Below, piece by piece: positions 23,301 to 29,810 of a stretch of 39,476 bases of DNA. Location of the stretch: NCBI GenBank assembly GCA_026395795.1, contig JAPLYB010000032.1, positions 1-39,476 on the forward strand, given 5' to 3'. The stretch is from Candidatus Pacearchaeota archaeon. GTDB taxonomy: Archaea > Nanobdellota > Nanobdellia > Pacearchaeales > UBA284. Every line of letters starts with the position of its first letter. Position 1 is the first letter of the stretch. The notes beneath the pieces were generated by a model. That model did no database searches. It had not been told where the DNA came from and saw nothing but the letters and a program-made list of their open reading frames with translations. The position numbers were made by a program, and so were the translations under genes.

Positions 23301-24824
23301 ATGCCTGAAAAAGTTGATGGTTATATCGATGAAGCAAAAATAGACCACATTTTTGGAAAACCAAAGCCCGTTTTTCAAAGTCTTGGATGCGGAATACATA
23401 ACGGTCATTTTTATTTTGGAACAGTGATTTACGCTGAAAATAAACCTTTTGATGCTGTAATCACAGATACTGGAGATTATCATATTGCTTATCCCATGCG
23501 TGATGAAATAAAAGAGGTTTTTGGTCTCAACTATCGATTTCCTCTTTATGATGATATGATTGACTATGCTTGGAGTAATGAAGGTATTTCAGATTTTCTA
23601 AAGGGAGTTTATAACCCTGAAGAAATGAAAATTATCTTAAAAAATCAGTTTGAAAAAATAAAAAAGAAGATTGAGGAGTTAATGGAATACCATGATAAAA
23701 GAATTTATCTTTCTGTTGCTTGCGATATAATAAGCACATACTTTTTGCCCGTCTGGTCTGCAAGGGGCATAACTTATTTCAAAGGAGACGCTGGTTCAGG
23801 AAAAACAAAGAGTGCTTCTATTTATGGCTTGTCTGCGTTTAATCCGTTACAGGCGGGCAATATAACACCGTCTGCATTATTCAGGACAATTGAAAGCACC
23901 AAAGGAACGATGATTATTGACAATTTCGATAATCTTCCTGAAGACCAAAAAAATGAGATTATTCATCTGTTGCAAGTTTGCTACAAAAAAGGTTTAAAGT
24001 ATAGCCGTAGCGAAGAGAAAGGCAAACAAAGGAGACCTACAACATTTGATACTTTCTGCAATCTTGTTTTAAATAATATTATGGGTTTAGATGATGTAAC
24101 CTTATCAAGATGCAACGAGACAGACCTTTTGAAAACAACCTCTGATAAAGGAAAATTACAACCAGACTCAAAAGACGCATTTTGGAAAATCTTTAGAGAT
24201 GATATGCATGTCTACGCTTTGCAAAACTGGAAAGCGGTTTTAGAATGTTATGAAGAGTTAGATGTTGATTTAATAAATAGAGACTTAGAAAAAGTCAAGC
24301 CAATTTTAACAATAGCCAAAATCGTAGATGAACAAGTCTATAAACAACTTTTAGATTATTTCAAAGAACAATCAGAGCTTTCTAAAGTTAAAGATTTAAA
24401 AGATGACTGGGGATATCAGTTACTTAAAAAAATTAAAGAGATTGTTTCTCAGAATGGCGATTGTTGTATAAAAACTGAGACTTTAACAGATGAACTTGCT
24501 AATTTGGTACTTGACTCAGAAGCACGAGACTACAAAAAACAGAAGCATGGATTAAGCATATTTATCGGTAAGAGAATTAGAGCTGTTCCCATGTGGAAAA
24601 ATAGCGGCAGAATGATAAATGGTAAAAGTGAATATTTTTTCAAACGTGAAGATATTCAAAAGCTTTTAGAAATCAAAGGTTATGTTGAGAACTCTACTAA
24701 CCCTACAATCCCTACTAACTCTACTAACCCAACTAATTCTACATCTGAAATTCTTGTAGAGAAGGTAGAATTAGTAGAATTAAAAGGAGATAAGCAAGAG
24801 AATGAAACACCTAACACCAATTAA
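23301..24824 (+). CDS. P-loop helicase/primase-helicase-like replication protein
   Basis: 507 residues. Walker A G-D-A-G-S-G-K-T at 162-169 and Walker B M-I-I-D-N-F-D at 204-210, spaced as in superfamily 3/AAA+ plasmid and phage helicases. Sensor-like residues in L-V-L-N-N-I-M-G-L (about 255) follow. A C-terminal winged-helix-like segment (about 395-455) precedes a low-complexity Asn/Thr/Pro/Ser linker with repeats of S-T-N-P-T and an acidic Val-Glu tail. An N-terminal domain of about 130 residues is unassigned. Best read as the element's replication initiator or helicase; no primase motif is evident. Confidence 0.7.
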   Translation: MPEKVDGYIDEAKIDHIFGKPKPVFQSLGCGIHNGHFYFGTVIYAENKPFDAVITDTGDYHIAYPMRDEIKEVFGLNYRFPLYDDMIDYAWSNEGISDFLKGVYNPEEMKIILKNQFEKIKKKIEELMEYHDKRIYLSVACDIISTYFLPVWSARGITYFKGDAGSGKTKSASIYGLSAFNPLQAGNITPSALFRTIESTKGTMIIDNFDNLPEDQKNEIIHLLQVCYKKGLKYSRSEEKGKQRRPTTFDTFCNLVLNNIMGLDDVTLSRCNETDLLKTTSDKGKLQPDSKDAFWKIFRDDMHVYALQNWKAVLECYEELDVDLINRDLEKVKPILTIAKIVDEQVYKQLLDYFKEQSELSKVKDLKDDWGYQLLKKIKEIVSQNGDCCIKTETLTDELANLVLDSEARDYKKQKHGLSIFIGKRIRAVPMWKNSGRMINGKSEYFFKREDIQKLLEIKGYVENSTNPTIPTNSTNPTNSTSEILVEKVELVELKGDKQENETPNTN

Positions 24825-25041
24825 AGCAATAAAAAAGTATTGTAAAGAGCAGTGCTGTAATATGGAAATAGAAAGCTGGAAGAAATGCCCAACAACCACT
24901 TGCTACCTATATCCTTATCGCTTAGGTAAGAGACCCATAACTAAAACATTACCTGAACAATCTAACACTCAAAAAGTGATAGATAGCCCGCATAATTTGA
25001 CTAAAAACAACGAAATAAAGGATATCTCTCAAACCGAATGA
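24802..25041 (+). CDS. Phage/plasmid-type cysteine protein with C-P-x-x-x-C-x-L-Y-P-Y-R motif
   Basis: 79 residues, overlapping the helicase-like gene by 23 nt. Residues 6-45 contain K-A-I-K-K-Y-C-K-E-Q-C-C, then K-K-C-P-T-T-T-C-Y-L-Y-P-Y-R-L-G-K-R-P. This pattern (A-I-R-x-x-C-x-x-C, C-P-x-x-x-C-x-L-x-P-Y-R-x-G-K-x-P) recurs in small zinc-binding proteins of many phages and integrated elements, usually near replication genes. It is likely a zinc-bound nucleic-acid protein. The C-terminal third is polar and disordered. Confidence 0.7.
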   Translation: MKHLTPIKAIKKYCKEQCCNMEIESWKKCPTTTCYLYPYRLGKRPITKTLPEQSNTQKVIDSPHNLTKNNEIKDISQTE

Positions 25042-25046
25042 TAGTA

Positions 25047-25150
25047 TCCGCACAACGCAAAGCCCGAGTGGAGTCCCCTTCTGCGTTTCTTGTCTACTTC
25101 GTAGACAAGAAACGCTATATTGTCCTTTCTCTCATGTTTGCTTGTGCGGA
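25047..25150. ncRNA. Strongly folded non-coding element (RNA or origin candidate)
   Basis: An outer 9-bp repeat (TCCGCACAA 25047-25055 with TTGTGCGGA 25142-25150) encloses a perfect 15-bp hairpin with a TTC loop (25083-25097 with 25101-25115). An alternative repeat AACGCA/TGCGTT competes with the long stem. It is more G+C-rich than its surroundings and contains no credible frame. It lies after the replication operon and before the Cdc48-N gene. It could be a regulatory RNA, a single-strand or double-strand origin, or a termination structure. Confidence 0.55.
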
Positions 25151-25204
25151 AAGTACAAAACCTTGATTAGAAAAGGTTAAAAATATGAGATTTGTAAGAT
25201 AAAT

Positions 25205-26053
25205 ATGAAAGAAAGCTCTAGCGAAATAAAAAACAAAAATTTAAAACTAAGTGTAATGGAAGCATTGCAGGAAGATGCTTACAAAGGAATTGCAAGAATT
25301 GATGCAATGACAATGAAGCAATTAGGTGTGCAATCTGGAGATATTATCTCTATAAAGGGTGAACGTGAAAGTGTTGCCATTGTTGATGAAGTATGCCAAG
25401 CAGATGGGCTGTGGAAAAAATGGTTGGAGGAAAACCATCTTGGAGAGCATATTCTAAGAATCGATGGGATTATAAGAAGAAATGTCAAAACCGTAATTGG
25501 AGGAACCGTCATAGTTAATAAGATAGATACCAAAGAGGCAAAGGAAATTGTTGTTGAACCTACTAAAAAGGGGGTAGTTGTTCAAGTTAATCTTGAATAT
25601 TTCAAGAAAGAATTGCTAGGAAGAGCAATTGTTGTTGGTGATTTAATTCTTTTAGGCACTCAAAGGAGAAATGACTCGTCAGATGAGTTTGATGCTGGAG
25701 ATTTGGGAAGCATTTTTGGAGAAGTTTTCGGGAGTATGGGTATGAATCTAGGAGAGTCTGGAGGAATAACCTTTGTCGTAGAATCAACAAATCCTAAACA
25801 ACCAGTTATAATAACCGATAAAACCCAGATTAAGGTAACCCGTAAATCAACCAAAGAGTTTAACGAAGAAGATATTCGTGAGAAACAAATAATTGAAGTT
25901 ACTACTCTTCCAAATATGAAAAAGTTTCTTCGAGTTAAATCTCTAAAAGACATTTTCAAATTTTCAGAAAAAGGGTACATTATAAACAAATATGAAGATA
26001 AAATCAAGAAAATTTATTTTGTATCGGGGTATTTTTACGAAGTAAAAAAGTAG
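25205..26053 (+). CDS. Stand-alone Cdc48/VAT N-domain protein
   Basis: 282 residues. Residues about 13-108 match the double-psi barrel of the Cdc48/VAT N-domain (A-R-I-D-A-M-T-M-K-Q-L-G-V-Q-S-G-D-I-I; L-R-I-D-G-I-I-R-R-N), and about 113-200 the second subdomain (L-L-G-T-Q-R and V-V-E-S-T-N-P). The two AAA ATPase domains that normally follow are absent, replaced by about 80 residues with a beta-rich end. In Cdc48 the N-domain binds substrates and adaptors. A free copy on an element could compete for them or recruit the host unfoldase (inference). It has its own TATA-like promoter near 25175. Confidence 0.82.
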   Translation: MKESSSEIKNKNLKLSVMEALQEDAYKGIARIDAMTMKQLGVQSGDIISIKGERESVAIVDEVCQADGLWKKWLEENHLGEHILRIDGIIRRNVKTVIGGTVIVNKIDTKEAKEIVVEPTKKGVVVQVNLEYFKKELLGRAIVVGDLILLGTQRRNDSSDEFDAGDLGSIFGEVFGSMGMNLGESGGITFVVESTNPKQPVIITDKTQIKVTRKSTKEFNEEDIREKQIIEVTTLPNMKKFLRVKSLKDIFKFSEKGYIINKYEDKIKKIYFVSGYFYEVKK

Positions 26054-26149
26054 AAGTGTTGAAAAACGAATTCTTCTTTATTTATTCTATTCAAGAACAA
26101 TGAGAGTTAGTTCACCTTGTATATCTTATATGAAACGATTTAACTATTC

Positions 26150-26353
26150 TTATTTTTCAACTAGAATCAATCTTAAAACTATAATCAGAAAAATAAACAA
26201 AATAACCGAAATTAAAGCTGGAGCAAAAATTCTCAACAAAATAGACTCATTTTTTAATAATTCATAAGCTACCATCCATTGAGTAACTATTACACCACCA
26301 AAAAATCCTGCAAGAATATCTCTTACAAATTTTGTCCATTCTTTAGGGTTCAT
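26150..26353 (-). CDS. Small two-helix membrane protein
   Basis: 67 residues: short N-terminal amphipathic part (NPKEWTKFVRDILAGFFGG), hydrophobic stretches at about 14-29 and 40-63. No family. It is the last gene of the minus-strand membrane cluster of element 1, 26 bp after the preceding gene, and converges with the Cdc48-N gene. Confidence 0.55.
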   Translation of the reverse strand: MNPKEWTKFVRDILAGFFGGVIVTQWMVAYELLKNESILLRIFAPALISVILFIFLIIVLRLILVEK

Positions 26354-26379
26354 CCCCCCTTTTTGGCTTATACATTTTA

Positions 26380-27045
26380 TTAATAGATTGTGAGATTAAA
26401 AATTTTATTTTCTATTGGTGGCACTGAGTGAAGATAGAAATACAGTTGCACAGTCTTATCCTTATCATCAAAATAGCTCGGACAAGATGGGCAATAAGAT
26501 AACGAGGATAACGTAACATCTAAATAACAAGATTTGCCCACTTGTAATGAACCTTGTTGTGAAATTATCAAACCGACCCCAGCATCACAAGAAATGGAAT
26601 AGTATTGACTACCATAACTCTTGGGAATATAATCTTTATACATGGGAACGCCTTTTTCTATTCTGTAAACATAAATATCATACACATTAAACCCTTCTAT
26701 GTCTTTTTTCCCAATATTAGTAAAATTGATATGGAACTTGACATCTTGTTTATTGTTAAGTTCAATATTAGAAGGGGAAACATTTATTTTTATATCATAA
26801 TCTTTCTGAGAGCTAGTTAGTCGAAGAGAGTCTAATTTTATTATTCCAATAGTCCCAAAAAGGATTACAACTATAATTGAAACTATCCAGTAAACTCTTT
26901 GCTCCCCCAATCCCATCGACTTTTTTGATTCTGTCTTACTAATGTTCTTATGTTCATCACTTACTTTTAAATGCTTTTTAGTTACCCTTAGTAATTCTTT
27001 TTGAGTTTCTAATTGTTTTTTTGGGATACTCTCTCTTTCTGCCAT
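26380..27045 (-). CDS. Membrane-anchored protein with external Ig/CARDB-like domain
   Basis: 221 residues: a charged cytoplasmic helix (1-48, coiled-coil-like with K-K-Q-L-E-T-Q-K-E-L-L), one membrane span (about 52-69), then a beta-rich external domain (I-N-V-S-P-S-N-I-E-L; F-H-I-N-F-T-N-I-G-K-K-D-I-E-G) that resembles CARDB-type sandwiches. Four cysteines (C-D-A-G, K-S-C-Y, Y-C-P-S-C) may form disulfides. It is part of the element 1 surface module. Confidence 0.6.
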   Translation of the reverse strand: MAERESIPKKQLETQKELLRVTKKHLKVSDEHKNISKTESKKSMGLGEQRVYWIVSIIVVILFGTIGIIKLDSLRLTSSQKDYDIKINVSPSNIELNNKQDVKFHINFTNIGKKDIEGFNVYDIYVYRIEKGVPMYKDYIPKSYGSQYYSISCDAGVGLIISQQGSLQVGKSCYLDVTLSSLSYCPSCPSYFDDKDKTVQLYFYLHSVPPIENKIFNLTIY

Positions 27046-27068
27046 ATTTTTCTAGTTCCTTTTAGAAT

Positions 27069-27455
27069 TTAAACCCTCTTCTTTCTATTCCTTCTATTCA
27101 ATCTTCTCACCCAGTAATTATATGCTCTAAGCTCTTTTGGGTCTTGTTGCATTATTCTTTGAAAGATATCATCATCTGTAGGATGTCCTTTCCAGTATAT
27201 TCTTTTTCTCACACGATATAAGGGTTGTTTATAACGAATTGGTTTCCAGACTTCTTTTCCATTTCTATGACCTTTAAATTCCCATGTGCCAGACCTTTTC
27301 TTTCCTTCCTTAATACTCTTCCAAATCCAGTAAACAGCACATACGCTAATTATTCCCGCACCAACAAAACAAAACCATTCTTTATAGATAAACCCTAGAA
27401 CTAGAAGGAAAACTGCTAGAAGAGAGTAGAATACTGCGTTTTGTTTAGTTTTCAT
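27069..27455 (-). CDS. Two-helix membrane protein, paralogue of the one at 36445
   Basis: 128 residues. Residues 1-50 are almost identical to the protein at 36445-36879 of element 2 (shared segments include F-I-Y-K-E-W-F-C-F-V-G-A-G-I-I), and the basic C-terminal domain is related too (Y-K-Q-P-L-Y, Y-W-K-G, D-P-K-E-L-R, Y-N-Y-W-V-R-R-L-N-R-R-N-R-K-K). Two membrane spans (about 8-24, 28-45) precede a cytoplasmic domain rich in Arg, Lys and Trp. Function unknown. Its retention in both elements marks it as core cargo. Confidence 0.65.
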   Translation of the reverse strand: MKTKQNAVFYSLLAVFLLVLGFIYKEWFCFVGAGIISVCAVYWIWKSIKEGKKRSGTWEFKGHRNGKEVWKPIRYKQPLYRVRKRIYWKGHPTDDDIFQRIMQQDPKELRAYNYWVRRLNRRNRKKRV

Positions 27456-27912
27456 TTTGTAATTGATAAAGAGAGGGAAATTTCTTTTTGAGTATGGTTT
27501 TCAAGATAAAAAGAGATACCAAAAAACCAACAAATAAGATAACAGAGGCGATTATCATAGATAGATGATACTTCCCAATTAAATACACCATTAAGATAAA
27601 AAGAGATACAAACAATACAACTTCCATAGAGACAAATTTAGAATTAATGGGGTTCTTTTCAAAAATAGAAATGATTTGGAAAATCAGGGAAAATACAATC
27701 GCTAATCCTCCAAAAACAACCATAATTAAAGCCATTCCACTGAGTTGGTTTGGAGACTTTGAAAGAACAATAGTTATGATTGCCCCCATAAGCAAGACTA
27801 AAAGAGAAGTGTAAATAGTATCAAAACTGCCAAGTTCAGTTGTTTCTTTGATAACGTCCAACTTTTTGTTAATTGTTTCTAAAATTTCGGTGTCTTTCTT
27901 TTCCTCAACCAT
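27445..27912 (-). CDS. Four-helix membrane protein of the element 1 surface module
   Basis: 155 residues: acidic coiled-coil N-terminus (about 1-28) and four hydrophobic segments (about 32-50, 59-81, 92-110, 116-138). It overlaps the next gene by 11 nt. Its protein has no relation to the gene in the same position of element 2 (36888), although the DNA upstream of both is closely similar, including promoter and hairpin. Confidence 0.6.
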   Translation of the reverse strand: MVEEKKDTEILETINKKLDVIKETTELGSFDTIYTSLLVLLMGAIITIVLSKSPNQLSGMALIMVVFGGLAIVFSLIFQIISIFEKNPINSKFVSMEVVLFVSLFILMVYLIGKYHLSMIIASVILFVGFLVSLFILKTILKKKFPSLYQLQNEN

Positions 27913-28068
27913 ATCTTTCTAACATCTAGCCCCTATTTATTCCTTTTCCCAGCCACCACACACCACGCCCGCAGGCGTGGGCGTACACCCCCCATAAAGA
28001 TAAGATTTCAACACCAGCGACCTTTGAACCCTCTCTCTTTGCTCTCACCCAGAACCCCAGAGAAAATT
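27909..28068 (-). promoter_or_regulatory. Conserved promoter and hairpin of the element 1 membrane operon
   Basis: On the minus strand a BRE/TATA-like AAAAGGAATAAATA lies about 25 bp before the ATG at 27912. Upstream is a 7-bp hairpin, CCACGCC-CGCA-GGCGTGG (27963-27980). The same promoter and hairpin occur at 37287-37360 in element 2, where the stem is identical but the loop is AGTA. The hairpin lies outside the predicted leaderless mRNA, so it may be an operator or part of an antisense/non-coding RNA. Confidence 0.65.
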
Positions 28069-28323
28069 TTATGTTAATTTTTTTATTTTCATTCCTTTTT
28101 CTGTAAGAATATAGATTCTACCAAGTTTATCCTTTTCATTAAGACACTTTGCAACCTTATATTTTACAAACAACCTAAGATTATCACTCACATTATTCAA
28201 AGCGAGACTTGTTAACTTCTTGATTTGTGTGGGCGTTAAAGGTTTATCCATTACTTTAAGCATTTTAGCTCTTTGAGAGCCCCGAATAATCCACGAATAA
28301 AGTTTAACCTCTTTTTGTTTCAT
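28069..28323 (-). CDS. Winged helix-turn-helix regulator of element 1
   Basis: 84 residues: helix 1 (SQRAKMLKVMDK), helix 2 (LTPTQIKKLTS), recognition helix (ALNNVSDNLRLFVKYKVAKCL) and wing (KLGRIYILTEKGMKIK), a minimal MarR/ArsR-like fold. It resembles in size and layout the element 2 protein at 33670. Placed divergently from the lipoprotein gene and upstream of the membrane operon, it is the likely regulator of the surface module (inference). Confidence 0.75.
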   Translation of the reverse strand: MKQKEVKLYSWIIRGSQRAKMLKVMDKPLTPTQIKKLTSLALNNVSDNLRLFVKYKVAKCLNEKDKLGRIYILTEKGMKIKKLT

Positions 28324-28407
28324 AAAAACAGGGGTTTTTAAGAATTAAAATGGATTACACTGAAATTATACCGAAATATTTAAAAGAGTTGAGGAACTAA
28401 GAAAAGT

Positions 28408-29064
28408 ATGAAAAAGCAACATTTAACTTTAATTGCTATTTCTTTGTTGATTATTGGAATATTATTTATTGCTGGATGTAACCAAACAACAAATCAACAA
28501 ACATGCAATAAACCATATATTTTAGTTGGGACTTCTTGCTGTTTAGACCAGAATGATAATTCAATATGCGATACAGATGAGACCTCAATACTACCACCAG
28601 AAACCAATTTCTTGACTTATGATAACTCTGCTTATGGAATAAGAATAACATATCCTTCAAATTGGGAAAAAGAGGAAAAATCGACTGGCATGGTCATCGT
28701 TGAATTTTTCTCACCAAAAGAAAGTGTTTCTGATGCAATTACAGAAAATCTAAATGTGGTTATTGAAGATTTATCTGCTCAACCCATGACCTTAAACGAA
28801 TACACAAACCTGTCTATCAAGAATATAAAGCTATATTTTACAGATGTGAATATGATTGATTCAAGTGCAACTACCTTAGGTGGCAATTCTGCACATAAAG
28901 TTGTTTATACTGCGAATATGGGACAATATAATGGAAAATTTATGCAAGTTTATACAATTAGAAATAATAAAGCATATGTAATTACATATACCGCACAACC
29001 AAGTACGTATTCCTATTATTTAGATATAATAAACCAGATGATTAATTCCTTTGAAATTATTTGA
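28408..29064 (+). CDS. Lipoprotein with PsbP-like domain
   Basis: 218 residues. Signal peptide with lipobox I-A-G-C at Cys24; after a short linker with six cysteines and acidic residues (C-C-L-D-Q-N-D-N-S-I-C-D), a domain at about 68-216 shows the PsbP-like pattern Y-G-I-R-I-T-Y-P-S-N-W, V-I-E-D-L-S, M-T-L-N-E-Y, G-N-S-A-H-K-V-V-Y and A-Y-V-I-T-Y-T. Archaeal proteins of this type are extracellular with unknown ligands. The N-terminal 55 residues resemble those of the element 2 lipoprotein at 38336, whose C-terminal domain is different. A leaderless promoter (ATATTTAAAAG) lies at about 28375. Confidence 0.75.
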   Translation: MKKQHLTLIAISLLIIGILFIAGCNQTTNQQTCNKPYILVGTSCCLDQNDNSICDTDETSILPPETNFLTYDNSAYGIRITYPSNWEKEEKSTGMVIVEFFSPKESVSDAITENLNVVIEDLSAQPMTLNEYTNLSIKNIKLYFTDVNMIDSSATTLGGNSAHKVVYTANMGQYNGKFMQVYTIRNNKAYVITYTAQPSTYSYYLDIINQMINSFEII

Positions 29065-29080
29065 ATTAACAATATAAATA

Positions 29081-29098
29081 AAGAAAAAGATTTAAATA
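29081..29098 (+). promoter_or_regulatory. Surface-module promoter, copy 1
   Basis: AAGAAAAAGATTTAAATA: BRE plus TATA, with the TATA centre about 25 bp before the ATG at 29120. The core AAAAAG-R-TTTAAAT recurs at 29391, 38041, 38301 and 39221 before small membrane and lipoprotein genes. Confidence 0.7.
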
Positions 29099-29119
29099 AA
29101 TAACTTTACTTGATTAAAC

Positions 29120-29401
29120 ATGAATAAAACACAATGGTTTGTTTTAAGTGGAATATTGATTTTATCAGGTATTTATATTATCTTTGCTGGAATGAATTGG
29201 GGGTGCATACAAGATTCTTTTAATCAGTTTGCAGACTCACAATCATCTCAAACTTTTTATATGGATTATGCCCCCAATGAATACGACCTTGTTCAGTGTG
29301 CAGTTGGAATCAAAATGTCTTATATACTCGTATATTTGGCTTTTTTCTTAGGCGTGGTGTGTGCTATTATGGGATTTTTAGAACTAAAGAAAAAGGTTTA
29401 A
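29120..29401 (+). CDS. Small two-helix membrane protein (MNKTQW family of the surface modules)
   Basis: 93 residues beginning M-N-K-T-Q-W, with membrane spans at about 5-24 and 68-88, an external loop with two cysteines, and the end F-L-E-L-K-K-K-V. The element 2 protein at 38076 shares the start (M-N-K-T-Q-W), the second span and the end (F-L-E-P-K-K-K-I). The last codons and stop overlap the promoter of the next gene. Confidence 0.65.
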   Translation: MNKTQWFVLSGILILSGIYIIFAGMNWGCIQDSFNQFADSQSSQTFYMDYAPNEYDLVQCAVGIKMSYILVYLAFFLGVVCAIMGFLELKKKV

Positions 29402-29403
29402 AT
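29391..29403 (+). promoter_or_regulatory. Surface-module promoter, copy 2, overlapping a stop codon
   Basis: AAAAGGTTTAAAT: the TAA stop of the preceding gene (29399-29401) lies inside the TATA box, and the lysine codons before it form the BRE. The ATG at 29426 is about 26 bp from the TATA centre. Confidence 0.65.
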
Positions 29404-29425
29404 TATTGAATTCATTAAAAAGAAT

Positions 29426-29692
29426 ATGCCAAAACAAAAAAAGCAAGAACGCAAAACATGGCCTTTGATTCCTTTGATAATTGTGATATATTTTGCTGTC
29501 GGAATAACACTTCTTATATGTTCCCCCTTTCTTCCTTATCCGTATAGTACTTCCTTATCTCGAATAGCAGATAGCATGATAAATATTCATTTTTATTATT
29601 CCGATTTAATAATATTTCTAGTTGGATTACTTATCGGCATGGCTATTGTTCGACATAAAAAACAAACTATCTCAAAAGCTCCAGATAGCTAA
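29426..29692 (+). CDS. Small two-helix membrane protein at the right end of element 1
   Basis: 88 residues: basic N-terminus (PKQKKQERKTW), membrane spans at about 13-36 and 56-76, basic tail. It is the last gene before the right attachment repeat. The 30-residue peptide at 39256 in element 2 has a similar start (Q-G-H-K-T-W-L-W then I-Y-I-L-V), suggesting a shortened homologue. Confidence 0.55.
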   Translation: MPKQKKQERKTWPLIPLIIVIYFAVGITLLICSPFLPYPYSTSLSRIADSMINIHFYYSDLIIFLVGLLIGMAIVRHKKQTISKAPDS

Positions 29693-29739
29693 ACCGATAA
29701 CTTTCTTACTAAGTGCCTCGTGTCAACCTTTTATGATTA

Positions 29740-29764
29740 GAGTTCGAATCTCGTTGGGAGCATT
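29740..29764. repeat. Attachment repeat between elements 1 and 2
   Basis: 25 bp identical to the tRNA-Glu end at 20925-20949. No other tRNA sequence surrounds it, so it is a pure attachment-site copy. The second integrase gene begins 47 bp after it, in the same orientation and at nearly the same distance as integrase 1 from the tRNA. Confidence 0.9.
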
Positions 29765-29766
29765 GG

Positions 29767-29802
29767 AGAGACTCCGATAAATTTAAATAGTTCGGAGTCT
29801 CT
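29767..29802 (+). promoter_or_regulatory. Integrase 2 promoter inside an inverted repeat
   Basis: AGAGACTCCGA (29767-29777) and TCGGAGTCTCT (29792-29802) are perfect 11-bp arms around a 14-nt spacer holding the TATA box TTTAAATA, about 26 bp before the integrase ATG. The architecture equals that of integrase 1, but the arm sequences differ. Confidence 0.8.
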
Positions 29803-29810
29803 TATTTTTC

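Larger units (their letters stand above)
20948..29764. mobile_element. Integrative element 1
   Basis: About 8.8 kb bounded by 25-bp direct repeats of the tRNA-Glu end. Contents left to right: integrase, divergent HTH regulator and small zinc proteins, P-loop helicase-like protein, folded non-coding element, Cdc48-N protein, minus-strand membrane protein cluster, winged-helix gene, then lipoprotein and small membrane proteins up to the right repeat. No capsid, portal or conjugation genes are recognised, so it is best called an integrative (possibly plasmid-derived or mobilisable) element. Confidence 0.85.

Noticed and set aside
20948-29764. Element 1 as a provirus
   Set aside because: No capsid, terminase, portal or packaging ATPase is recognisable; the cysteine protein at 24802 is phage-like but also occurs on plasmids and integrated elements.
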